Assembly: GCA_017502965.1 (NCBI GenBank)
Contig: JAFVTZ010000134.1
Coordinates: 1-5,543 of the forward strand
From: Clostridia bacterium
GTDB lineage: Bacteria > Bacillota > Clostridia > Oscillospirales > Acutalibacteraceae
Direction of reading: 5' to 3'
DNA: 5,543 nucleotides
Part shown: piece by piece, positions 1 to 4,813 of the stretch
Numbering within the stretch: position 1 is the stretch's first letter
How the letters are laid out: the number at the start of each line of letters is the position of its first letter
The notes under the pieces: model-generated
What the model was told of the DNA's origin: nothing
The model's database searches: none
What the model saw: the letters and a program-made list of their open reading frames with translations, nothing else
Translations under genes and position numbers: made by a program

Positions 1-763
1 TACCAACCCCCATTAAATACCTTATCTTATCTTTCGGCATAAAAGGTGTAACCTTTTCGATTATGTCATACATAATCTCTGTCGGCTCTCCGACTGCAAG
101 ACCGCCTATTGCATAACCGCTAAGGTCCAGTTCTGCAATCTCTTTCATGTGCTCAATTCTAAGGTCTGCATAGGTGCAACCCTGATTTATACCGAAAAGC
201 ATCTGCTCGCGGTTGATTGTTGTATCTAAAGAGTTGAGTTCTGCCATTTTGGCTTTGCAGCGTTTAAGCCAACGGGTTGTCCTCTCGCAGGAAGCCTTAG
301 AATAGGAATGTTCTGCAGGATTTTCCACGCACTCGTCAAAAGCCATTGCAATAGTAGACCCTAAATTTGACTGTATCTGCATACTCTCTTCCGGACCCAT
401 AAAAATCCGTCTTCCGTCAATATGGCTTGCAAAGGTAACTCCCTCTTCACTTATTTTCCTGAGAGATGACAGCGAAAAGACCTGAAAACCGCCGCTGTCG
501 GTTAAAATAGGTCCGTTCCAGGTAGTAAATTTATGAAGACCGCCGCAATCCTTTATCAGTTGGTCCCCCGGTCTTACATGAAGATGATATGTGTTAGAAA
601 GCATTACCTGACAGCCAAGTTCGGTCAAATCCTCGGCAGAAACCGCTCCCTTTATTGCGGCAACTGTCGCAACATTCATAAAAGCAGGTGTCTGAACTGT
701 GCCACGGTTAGTAACAAACTCGCCTCTGCGGGCACTCCCCTCTTGTTTTAATAACTTATACAT
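1..763 (-). CDS. tgt: tRNA-guanine(34) transglycosylase, C-terminus beyond the window
   Basis: Cytosolic enzyme that exchanges guanine-34 for preQ1 in the GUN anticodons of Asp, Asn, His and Tyr tRNAs, the tRNA-level entry to queuosine. The minus-strand frame stays open for 254 codons and runs off the left edge. Visible family motifs are SNTYHLHVRPG (residues 56-66), TDSGGFQVFSL (88-98; D89 matches the active-site Asp102 of Zymomonas Tgt), MAFDEC (140-145), GINQG (191-195) and GGLAVGE (220-226). C145 and V224 align with Zymomonas Cys158 and Val233, the residues of the preQ1-type pocket, and eukaryotic queuine enzymes differ there; preQ1 use is therefore inferred. The catalytic nucleophile and zinc-binding cysteines lie in the missing C-terminal third. 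The ATG at 763-761 is supported by AGGAG at 773-769, five bases upstream, and by a promoter at 796-824. The next minus-strand gene upstream is queA, its pathway partner, about 850 bp away. Confidence 0.97.
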   Translation of the reverse strand, partial: MYKLLKQEGSARRGEFVTNRGTVQTPAFMNVATVAAIKGAVSAEDLTELGCQVMLSNTYHLHVRPGDQLIKDCGGLHKFTTWNGPILTDSGGFQVFSLSSLRKISEEGVTFASHIDGRRIFMGPEESMQIQSNLGSTIAMAFDECVENPAEHSYSKASCERTTRWLKRCKAKMAELNSLDTTINREQMLFGINQGCTYADLRIEHMKEIAELDLSGYAIGGLAVGEPTEIMYDIIEKVTPFMPKDKIRYLMGVG

Positions 764-795
764 TGTAACTCCTAAAATAAAAATATTTCCCTAAC

Positions 796-824
796 AGTAT
801 AATTGATATTTCCCCGAATTTCAA
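796..824 (-). promoter_or_regulatory. sigma-A-type promoter of tgt
   Basis: Read on the minus strand, TTGAAA (824-819) and TATACT (801-796) are separated by exactly 17 bases; each box matches the housekeeping consensus at five of six positions. Transcription would begin near 789, giving a leader of about 25 nt that ends in the AGGAG ribosome site at 773-769. The promoter implies that tgt does not depend on readthrough from queA. It is predicted from sequence only. Confidence 0.75.
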
Positions 825-881
825 CACAAATATTGCATTTGATACAAGAATATGATAATATAATTTTAAAGGAGTGATACT

Positions 882-1328
882 ATGCGGAAATTTCTTTACA
901 TATTGCTTTTAATCAATATTTTAACCCTTACTTATGCCTTTTTTGCGGTTTTAGGCAGTTCTGTTCTTTATGCAATAATTATTCTCCTGCTCGGTATTCT
1001 GGAGTTGGTACCTATTATAGCAATCATTTCCTGCCTTGACGGTGTTGAAAAACTCAAAGAAGAAAATGCAATGCTTTCTTACCGCCTTAAAAAACTTGAA
1101 AACGAAATTTTACAGCCCGATTCTGTTTCTGAAACCGCTTATCCTGAACTCATACACGGCGATACTGCAAGAGCGGTATGGGAATGTGTTAAATGCGGTA
1201 CCGTAAACAAGGAAGGTACATCCCATTGTTCAAACTGCAAAGCAGAGTATTCCCCTTTTATAAACCCCACCGACGACCCGAATAAAAAACCGAAACTCAG
1301 CCGTTGGATAAAAGAGAAAAAGAAATAA
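882..1328 (+). CDS. small membrane protein with coiled coil and RanBP2-like zinc ribbon, function unknown
   Basis: I do not recognise this 148-residue protein as a named family. Residues 4-22 and about 27-51 are strongly hydrophobic and form two membrane segments joined by a very short turn. Residues 52-78 are charged and heptad-like (VEKLKEENAMLSYRLKKLEN), a probable coiled coil. A loop leads to a zinc ribbon: W100, C102, C105, N109, C116 and C119 fit W-x-C-x2-C-x3-N-x6-C-x2-C, the RanBP2-type finger pattern. The tail after residue 134 is lysine-rich. The likely form is a membrane hairpin anchoring a self-associating zinc-ribbon domain, probably cytoplasmic because of the four cysteines and basic tail; that is inference. 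The ATG at 882 follows AAAGGAG (868-874) by seven bases. It is divergent from tgt and convergent with queA, lying between these two pathway genes. No clear promoter: 851-864 is a run of -10-like sequence (TATGATAATATAAT) without a good -35 box. Confidence 0.85.
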   Translation: MRKFLYILLLINILTLTYAFFAVLGSSVLYAIIILLLGILELVPIIAIISCLDGVEKLKEENAMLSYRLKKLENEILQPDSVSETAYPELIHGDTARAVWECVKCGTVNKEGTSHCSNCKAEYSPFINPTDDPNKKPKLSRWIKEKKK

Positions 1329-1369
1329 AATCAAGCCTTTCTGCCAAAAACAGAAAGGCTTTTGATTTT
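1329..1369 (+). terminator. rho-independent terminator of the 882-1328 gene, possibly bidirectional
   Basis: Just after the stop codon, an 11-bp perfect stem (1333-1343 with 1351-1361; arms AAGCCTTTCTG and CAGAAAGGCTT) encloses the 7-nt loop CCAAAAA and is followed by TTGATTTT. The flanking AAAATC and GATTTT can also pair. Read on the minus strand the hairpin is likewise followed by T-rich sequence, so it could stop readthrough from queA as well. Confidence 0.85.
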
Positions 1370-1392
1370 ATAAATCCGTCGGCGAAACCGAC

Positions 1393-1427
1393 ACATTACC
1401 TCTTCACTATTACCTCTTACTTCTTAC
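1393..1427 (-). repeat. five tandem heptamers (GTAAnAn type)
   Basis: On the minus strand from 1427 the sequence divides into GTAAGAA, GTAAGAG, GTAATAG, TGAAGAG and GTAATGT, a degenerate 7-nt tandem repeat. It directly abuts the GTCGG/CCGAC hairpin at 1378-1392. Confidence 0.7.
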
Positions 1428-1429
1428 TT

Positions 1430-1451
1430 GCTCATCCTTTAAAGGATGAGC
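1430..1451. repeat. perfect 22-bp palindrome
   Basis: GCTCATCCTTT is followed directly by its reverse complement AAAGGATGAGC, giving 11 bp per arm with no spacer. It overlaps the stop codon of the queA-tail-like segment. It could be a protein-binding dyad, a cruciform-prone site or part of an old terminator; no T-run follows on either strand. Confidence 0.85.
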
Positions 1452-1465
1452 ATCGCGTCGCCGAA
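1439..1465 (-). pseudogene. duplicated queA 3' end fragment (FGDAMLIL-stop)
   Basis: On the minus strand this segment reads FGDAMLIL followed by TAA. The real queA ends FGDAMLIV followed by TAA at 1639-1613. The two 27-nt segments match at 21 positions; four of the six differences are silent third-position changes, and the other two turn the last codon from Val to Leu. FGDAML(I) is the conserved C-terminal signature of QueA. The match does not extend upstream, where a hairpin begins at once. The fragment has no start and is not expected to be expressed. It could be a duplicated and decayed gene end, or a piece of queA captured in a repeat family. Chance cannot be fully excluded for so short a match. 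Confidence 0.55.
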
Positions 1466-1492
1466 GTTTACGGCATATGTGATGCCGTAAAC
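1466..1492. repeat. 11-bp perfect hairpin
   Basis: GTTTACGGCAT (1466-1476) pairs perfectly with ATGCCGTAAAC (1482-1492) around the 5-nt loop ATGTG. No T-run follows on either strand, so it looks less like an intrinsic terminator than a structural part of the repeat patch. Confidence 0.85.
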
Positions 1493-1494
1493 AA

Positions 1495-1522
1495 TGAATA
1501 GTGAATATTGAATAATGAATAA
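1495..1522 (+). repeat. four tandem heptamers TGAATAn
   Basis: TGAATAG, TGAATAT, TGAATAA, TGAATAA run head to tail with exact 7-nt spacing on the plus strand. The array is an inverted counterpart of 1577-1611; together they flank two short hairpins, making 1495-1611 an imperfect inverted repeat. Confidence 0.85.
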
Positions 1523-1528
1523 ATTCGG

Positions 1529-1545
1529 TGTCGGCTTTGCCGACA
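1529..1545. repeat. TGTCGGC/GCCGACA hairpin
   Basis: A 7-bp perfect stem with a TTT loop. Flanking TAAAT (1520-1524) and ATTTA (1546-1550) can extend the structure across a small bulge. The core GTCGG/CCGAC stem is the same as at 1378-1392 but with a different loop. Confidence 0.75.
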
Positions 1546-1556
1546 ATTTATAATCC

Positions 1557-1569
1557 GTGCCGTAGGCAC
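1557..1569. repeat. GTGCC/GGCAC mini-hairpin
   Basis: A 5-bp GC-rich stem with loop GTA. On both strands it sits in the same position relative to a heptamer array as the GTCGG hairpins do. Short, so its significance comes from the repeated arrangement. Confidence 0.5.
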
Positions 1570-1576
1570 TCCTTAA

Positions 1577-1611
1577 TTCTTCATCATTCATTTTTCATTA
1601 TTCATTCTTCA
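1577..1611 (-). repeat. five tandem heptamers TGAAnnA next to the queA stop
   Basis: On the minus strand, one base after the queA stop codon, the sequence divides into TGAAGAA, TGAATAA, TGAAAAA, TGAATGA and TGAAGAA. The array therefore forms the start of the queA 3' untranslated region. Confidence 0.85.
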
Positions 1612-1612
1612 C

Positions 1613-2635
1613 TTATACAATAAGCATCGCATCGCCAAAGCTGAAGAAACGGTATCTTTCCTCAACCGCCTGTTTGTAGGCGTTCATTGTGTTATCATAT
1701 CCTGCAAAGGCTGAAACCAGCATTATAAGTGTGCTTTCGGGCAGGTGGAAATTGGTTATAAGCCCGTCCATACACTTGAATTCAAAACCTGGGTAAATGA
1801 AAATTTCGGTATCGCCCGAACATTCTTTAATTTCACCGTATTCTTTTGCAACACTTTCCAAAGTTCTGCAACTTGTAGTGCCGACACATATCACTCTGCC
1901 GCCGTTTTGCTTGGTTCTATTTATTATATCGGCAGTTTCTTCTGATACGCAGTAATGCTCCGAATGCATTTTATGCTGAGTTACATCATCTACTTTAACA
2001 GGACGGAAAGTTCCGAGACCCACATGCAAGGTGACATAAGCGATATTAACCCCTTTTGCTTTCAGTTCCTCAAGCATTTCGGTTGTAAAATGAAGCCCTG
2101 CTGTAGGTGCGGCGGCTGAGCCGAGTTCTTTTGAATAAACTGTCTGATATCTTTCCTTATCATCGAGTTTTTCCTTTATGTAAGGCGGAAGCGGCATCTG
2201 ACCTACCTCGTCAAGGCAGGCAAAAAACTCACCCTTGGGAGTAAACTCTAAAATTCTGTTACCGTCAGGCAAAACATCTAAAACTTCAGCCTCTAAATTA
2301 TCCGAAAACTTGAATTCATAGCCTGTTTTTGCCTTTTTTCCCGGTCCTGCCAGACATTCCCATACATTTGTACTTTTCTGTTTTAACAGCACAAATTCCA
2401 CAACCGCTCCCGTATCTTTTCGGGTGCCGTAAATCCTTGCAGGTAAAACTCTTGTATTATTAAGCACAAGGCAGTCGCCTGCTTTAAGGCTCTCTTTTAT
2501 ATCCGAAAAAACTCCGTGAGTCACAGCACCGCTCTTTCTGTCAAGTCTTAAAAGCCTTGAAGAATCGCGTTTTTTAAGCGGAGTCTGGGCGATAAGTTCT
2601 TCGGGTAAATCGTAAAAAAAGTCACTTGTTTTCAT
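1613..2635 (-). CDS. queA: S-adenosylmethionine:tRNA ribosyltransferase-isomerase
   Basis: Cytosolic enzyme that transfers and isomerises the ribosyl part of S-adenosylmethionine onto preQ1-34 in tRNA, making epoxyqueuosine, the step after Tgt. The 340 residues match the family's full length. Conserved blocks are LPEELIAQTPL (10-20), GDCLVLNNTRVLPARIYG (53-70), LPPYIK (149-154), GSAAAPTAGLHFT (172-184), VTLHVGLGTFRPV (201-213), HSEHY (224-228), VGTTSCRTLES (251-261), TNFHLPESTLIMLVSAF (294-310) and the C-terminal YRFFSFGDAMLI (328-339). Three in-frame starts lie close together: TTG 2644, GTG 2641 and ATG 2635. I chose ATG because homologues begin MKxxDFxxxLPEELIAQ, but the ribosome site is weak: GAAAG lies 12 bases before the ATG, or 6 before the GTG. 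Divergent from asd. A duplicate of its last codons lies downstream at 1439-1465. Confidence 0.97.
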   Translation of the reverse strand: MKTSDFFYDLPEELIAQTPLKKRDSSRLLRLDRKSGAVTHGVFSDIKESLKAGDCLVLNNTRVLPARIYGTRKDTGAVVEFVLLKQKSTNVWECLAGPGKKAKTGYEFKFSDNLEAEVLDVLPDGNRILEFTPKGEFFACLDEVGQMPLPPYIKEKLDDKERYQTVYSKELGSAAAPTAGLHFTTEMLEELKAKGVNIAYVTLHVGLGTFRPVKVDDVTQHKMHSEHYCVSEETADIINRTKQNGGRVICVGTTSCRTLESVAKEYGEIKECSGDTEIFIYPGFEFKCMDGLITNFHLPESTLIMLVSAFAGYDNTMNAYKQAVEERYRFFSFGDAMLIV

Positions 2636-2685
2636 TTTCACCAATATCTTTCAGCAATTTTGCATTATTTTCAGCATAATATAGT

Positions 2686-2714
2686 TTGACTAAATATATT
2701 ATGAATGTTATAAT
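2686..2714 (+). promoter_or_regulatory. strong sigma-A-type promoter of the asd-dapA-dapB operon
   Basis: TTGACT (2686-2691) and a perfect TATAAT (2709-2714) are separated by 17 bases, and TG at 2706-2707 gives an extended -10 (TGnTATAAT). Transcription would start near 2721, leaving a leader of about 60 nt. That is too short for a lysine riboswitch or T-box. Confidence 0.8.
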
Positions 2715-2724
2715 AATTAAAATA

Positions 2725-2753
2725 ATTATATTGCAAAATGCAATATATATCAA
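2725..2753 (-). promoter_or_regulatory. sigma-A-type promoter of queA, facing the asd promoter
   Basis: On the minus strand TTGATA (2753-2748) and a perfect TATAAT (2730-2725) are spaced by 17 bases. Transcription would start near 2718, giving a leader of about 80 nt. Its -10 box is ten bases from the -10 box of the oppositely directed asd promoter. The region is very AT-rich, so a chance match is possible. Confidence 0.6.
2727..2747. promoter_or_regulatory. dyad TATATTGCA-AAA-TGCAATATA, possible operator or leader hairpin
   Basis: A perfect 9-bp inverted repeat around three bases. It overlaps the -10 box and spacer of the queA promoter and lies a few bases into the predicted asd leader. It could be a repressor site or a weak RNA hairpin; the sequence does not decide, and no known operator is recognised. 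Confidence 0.5.
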
Positions 2754-2780
2754 GCAATTTTTTATAAGGAATGATGTTTT

Positions 2781-3860
2781 ATGAAAAAATACAATGTAGG
2801 TATCATTGGTGCTACAGGTATGGTAGGTCAGCGTTTCTCACTTTTGCTTCACGACCATCCCTGGTTTAATGTAACCACTCTCGCCGCAAGCGGACGCTCA
2901 GCAGGCAAAAAATATTCCGAGGCAGTTGAAGGCAGATGGGCTATGACTGCTCCCATTCCTGAAAACCTTAAAGATATCGTTGTTTTGGATGCTGTTGCAG
3001 ATATGGAAAAAATCGCCGCTGAGGTTGATTTTGTTTTCTGCGCAGTTGATATGAAGAAGGACGAAATCAAGGCACTTGAAGAGGCTTATGCAAAACTCGA
3101 ATGTCCTGTTGTTTCAAATAACAGTGCTCACAGATTTACAGCCGATGTTCCTATGATTATCCCTGAGATTAACTCGGACCATACAGATATTATCGAATCC
3201 CAAAGAAAGCGTCTTGGAACAAAGCGCGGATTTATTGCAGTTAAATCAAACTGCTCTCTCCAGAGTTATGTTCCCGCTCTTTATCCGCTTGACAAGTTCG
3301 GGGTTGAAAAATGCCTTGTTTGTACCTATCAGGCAATTTCGGGAGCCGGCAAAACCTTTGAGCGTTGGCCTGAGATGATTGACAATGTTATCCCCTACAT
3401 CGGCGGCGAAGAAGAAAAGAGCGAGAAAGAACCGCTCAAAATTTGGGGCGAAATTAAGGACGGCGAGATAGTTCCTGCAACAAGTCCCAAATTTACCGCA
3501 CAGTGTCTGCGTGTTCCCGTTTCGGACGGTCACATGGCAGCAGTTTTCGTAACCTTTAAGAATAAACCCTCTAAAGAGGAAATATTAAATACATGGGCAG
3601 AGTTTGCAGGCGCTCCGCAGGAACTTTCTCTCCCCCATGCTCCCAAACAGTTTATCCACTACTATGAAGAAGATAATATGCCTCAGACTAAACTCTGCCG
3701 CGATTTAGAGGGCGGTATGGCTGTATCTGTGGGCAGACTCCGTGAAGACAGTCAGTATGATTATAAATTCGTTTGCCTTTCTCATAACACCCTTCGCGGT
3801 GCGGCAGGCGGAGCAGTGCTTCTGGCTGAACTTCTCTGTGCAAAGGGTTATATGGACTGA
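2781..3860 (+). CDS. asd: aspartate-semialdehyde dehydrogenase, yeast/archaeal type
   Basis: Reduces L-aspartyl-4-phosphate to aspartate semialdehyde with NADPH, releasing phosphate; the product feeds the DAP/lysine branch and the homoserine branch (threonine, methionine). The 359 residues begin with a Rossmann motif, GATGMVG (10-16). SNNSAHR (112-118) and SNCS (156-159) follow, with C158 the expected catalytic cysteine that forms the acyl-enzyme. QAISGAG (184-190) and DNVIPYIGGEEE (201-212) closely resemble the yeast Hom2/archaeal subgroup and not the E. coli Usg-like group. RVPVSDGH (244-251) supplies the substrate arginine and probable base H251. The ATG follows AAGGA (2766-2770) by ten bases. 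An extended -10 promoter lies upstream at 2686-2714. dapA follows after 39 bases with no terminator, so the two are probably co-transcribed. Nothing appears broken or missing. Confidence 0.97.
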   Translation: MKKYNVGIIGATGMVGQRFSLLLHDHPWFNVTTLAASGRSAGKKYSEAVEGRWAMTAPIPENLKDIVVLDAVADMEKIAAEVDFVFCAVDMKKDEIKALEEAYAKLECPVVSNNSAHRFTADVPMIIPEINSDHTDIIESQRKRLGTKRGFIAVKSNCSLQSYVPALYPLDKFGVEKCLVCTYQAISGAGKTFERWPEMIDNVIPYIGGEEEKSEKEPLKIWGEIKDGEIVPATSPKFTAQCLRVPVSDGHMAAVFVTFKNKPSKEEILNTWAEFAGAPQELSLPHAPKQFIHYYEEDNMPQTKLCRDLEGGMAVSVGRLREDSQYDYKFVCLSHNTLRGAAGGAVLLAELLCAKGYMD

Positions 3861-3899
3861 TTCATATAAAAATATTTTTCCGTTAGGAGTTGGGTTATT

Positions 3900-4790
3900 A
3901 TGAAAAAACCGATTTTTAAAGGTGCCGCAACAGCGCTTGTAACACCGATGAAGCAAGACGGAAGTGTAAATTTTGAAAGACTTGAAAGCCTTGTAAACGA
4001 GCAGATAAAGGCTGGCATTGATGCCCTTGTTATCTGCGGTACTACAGGAGAAAAATCCACTCTCAGGTATGATGAACACGTAAAGGTTATCGAAGTTGCC
4101 GCAAAAGCAAATAAAGGCAGAGTGCCCTTAATTGCAGGAACAGGCAGTAACGATACGGTTTACTCTGTGGAACTCTGCGAAGATGCCTCAGCCGCAGGTG
4201 CAGATGCCTTTTTAATGGTAACACCTTATTACAATAAGACATCTCAGGCAGGTCTTGTAGCGCACTATAACTATATTGCTGACAGGGTGAATAAACCCAT
4301 TATCCTTTATAATGTCCCCTCACGTACAGGGGTGTCAGTTAAACCCGAAACCTATAAGGAACTGTCAAAACACCCGAATATAGTGGGTCTTAAAGAGGCA
4401 AACGGTGATTTATCTTCGGTTGCAACCACCCGCTATCTCTGCGGTGACGATTTGTATATCTATTCAGGAAATGACGACCAGACTGTGCCAATTATGTCAC
4501 TCGGCGGTCTCGGAGTTATATCTGTGGCTTCAAATATATTGCCCGCCGAAATGCACCAACTTTGCGAGGCATATTTAAAGGGTGATACAAAGAAAGCCTC
4601 TGATATGCAGATAAAATATACAGGTCTTATGAACGCGCTTTTCTGCGATGTAAACCCTGTTCCCGTTAAAACCGCTATGAATCTTATCGGAATGGATGCA
4701 GGTCCTGTCCGACTTCCGCTTTATGATATGAGTGAGCAAAATATCGCTTTACTGAAGCAGAAACTTAATGAATGCGGTTTTAGTTGTTAA
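3900..4790 (+). CDS. dapA: 4-hydroxy-tetrahydrodipicolinate synthase
   Basis: Class I (Schiff-base) aldolase that condenses pyruvate with aspartate semialdehyde, the product of the preceding gene, as the first committed step to diaminopimelate and lysine. The 296 residues form the usual full-length (beta/alpha)8 barrel. Catalytic residues align with E. coli DapA at an offset of +4: T48/T49 in GTTGE, Y111 in TPYYN, Y137 and R142 in YNVPSRTG, and the Schiff-base lysine K165 in GLKEANGD. The barrel ends with GGLGVISVASN (202-212) and NPVPVK (252-257). In the lysine feedback site, N84, H60 and Y110 are kept, but E. coli Glu84 is replaced by Y88 and Ser48 by K52, so lysine inhibition is probably absent. 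The ATG follows AGGAG (3885-3889) by ten bases. Only 23 bases separate it from dapB, as in an operon. Confidence 0.97.
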   Translation: MKKPIFKGAATALVTPMKQDGSVNFERLESLVNEQIKAGIDALVICGTTGEKSTLRYDEHVKVIEVAAKANKGRVPLIAGTGSNDTVYSVELCEDASAAGADAFLMVTPYYNKTSQAGLVAHYNYIADRVNKPIILYNVPSRTGVSVKPETYKELSKHPNIVGLKEANGDLSSVATTRYLCGDDLYIYSGNDDQTVPIMSLGGLGVISVASNILPAEMHQLCEAYLKGDTKKASDMQIKYTGLMNALFCDVNPVPVKTAMNLIGMDAGPVRLPLYDMSEQNIALLKQKLNECGFSC

Positions 4791-4813
4791 ATTAAACTTT
4801 AGGATGTGTAATA

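Larger units (their letters stand above)
1371..1612. repeat. mosaic intergenic repeat patch (heptamer arrays plus hairpins)
   Basis: This 242-bp stretch between the convergent ends of the 882-1328 gene and queA has no credible gene. In order it holds: hairpin 1378-1392; minus-strand heptamer array 1393-1427; palindrome 1430-1451; a queA-tail-like segment 1439-1465; hairpin 1466-1492; plus-strand heptamer array 1495-1522; hairpin 1529-1545; hairpin 1557-1569; minus-strand heptamer array 1577-1611. Three times the order 'heptamers, short GC-rich hairpin, ATTTATAA-like sequence' recurs, twice on the minus strand and once on the plus strand. It resembles the mosaic palindromic elements (REP/BIME-like) of other bacteria in style, not in sequence. 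No transposase is present, so any movement would be in trans. Confidence 0.8.

Noticed and set aside
533..751. Plus-strand open frame of 72 codons
   Set aside because: It lies antisense within tgt, whose minus-strand protein shows unmistakable family motifs.
764..795. preQ1 riboswitch ahead of tgt
   Set aside because: The leader is about 25 nt and has no C-rich or A-rich core or pseudoknot arms; the same holds by eye for the queA leader.
1430..1492. Two strong hairpins as the intrinsic terminator of queA
   Set aside because: Neither is followed by a T-run on the minus strand; the hairpin at 1333-1361 is the better bidirectional terminator candidate.
1304..1501. Plus-strand open frame of 65 codons across the end of the 882-1328 gene, its terminator and the repeats
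   Set aside because: It starts inside the preceding gene without a ribosome site and translates a terminator hairpin and palindromic repeats; the peptide has no domain character.
1371..1612. CRISPR-like array
   Set aside because: The repeats are 7-nt degenerate tandem units and unlike hairpins, with no identical direct repeats separated by unique spacers and no cas gene.
2715..2780. Lysine riboswitch or T-box in the asd leader
   Set aside because: The predicted leader is about 60 nt and holds only one AT-rich hairpin; both regulators need much longer leaders with conserved cores that are not seen.
3705..4079. Minus-strand open frame of 124 codons over the asd/dapA junction
   Set aside because: Antisense to two well-supported genes, with no promoter or ribosome site and no recognisable protein features.
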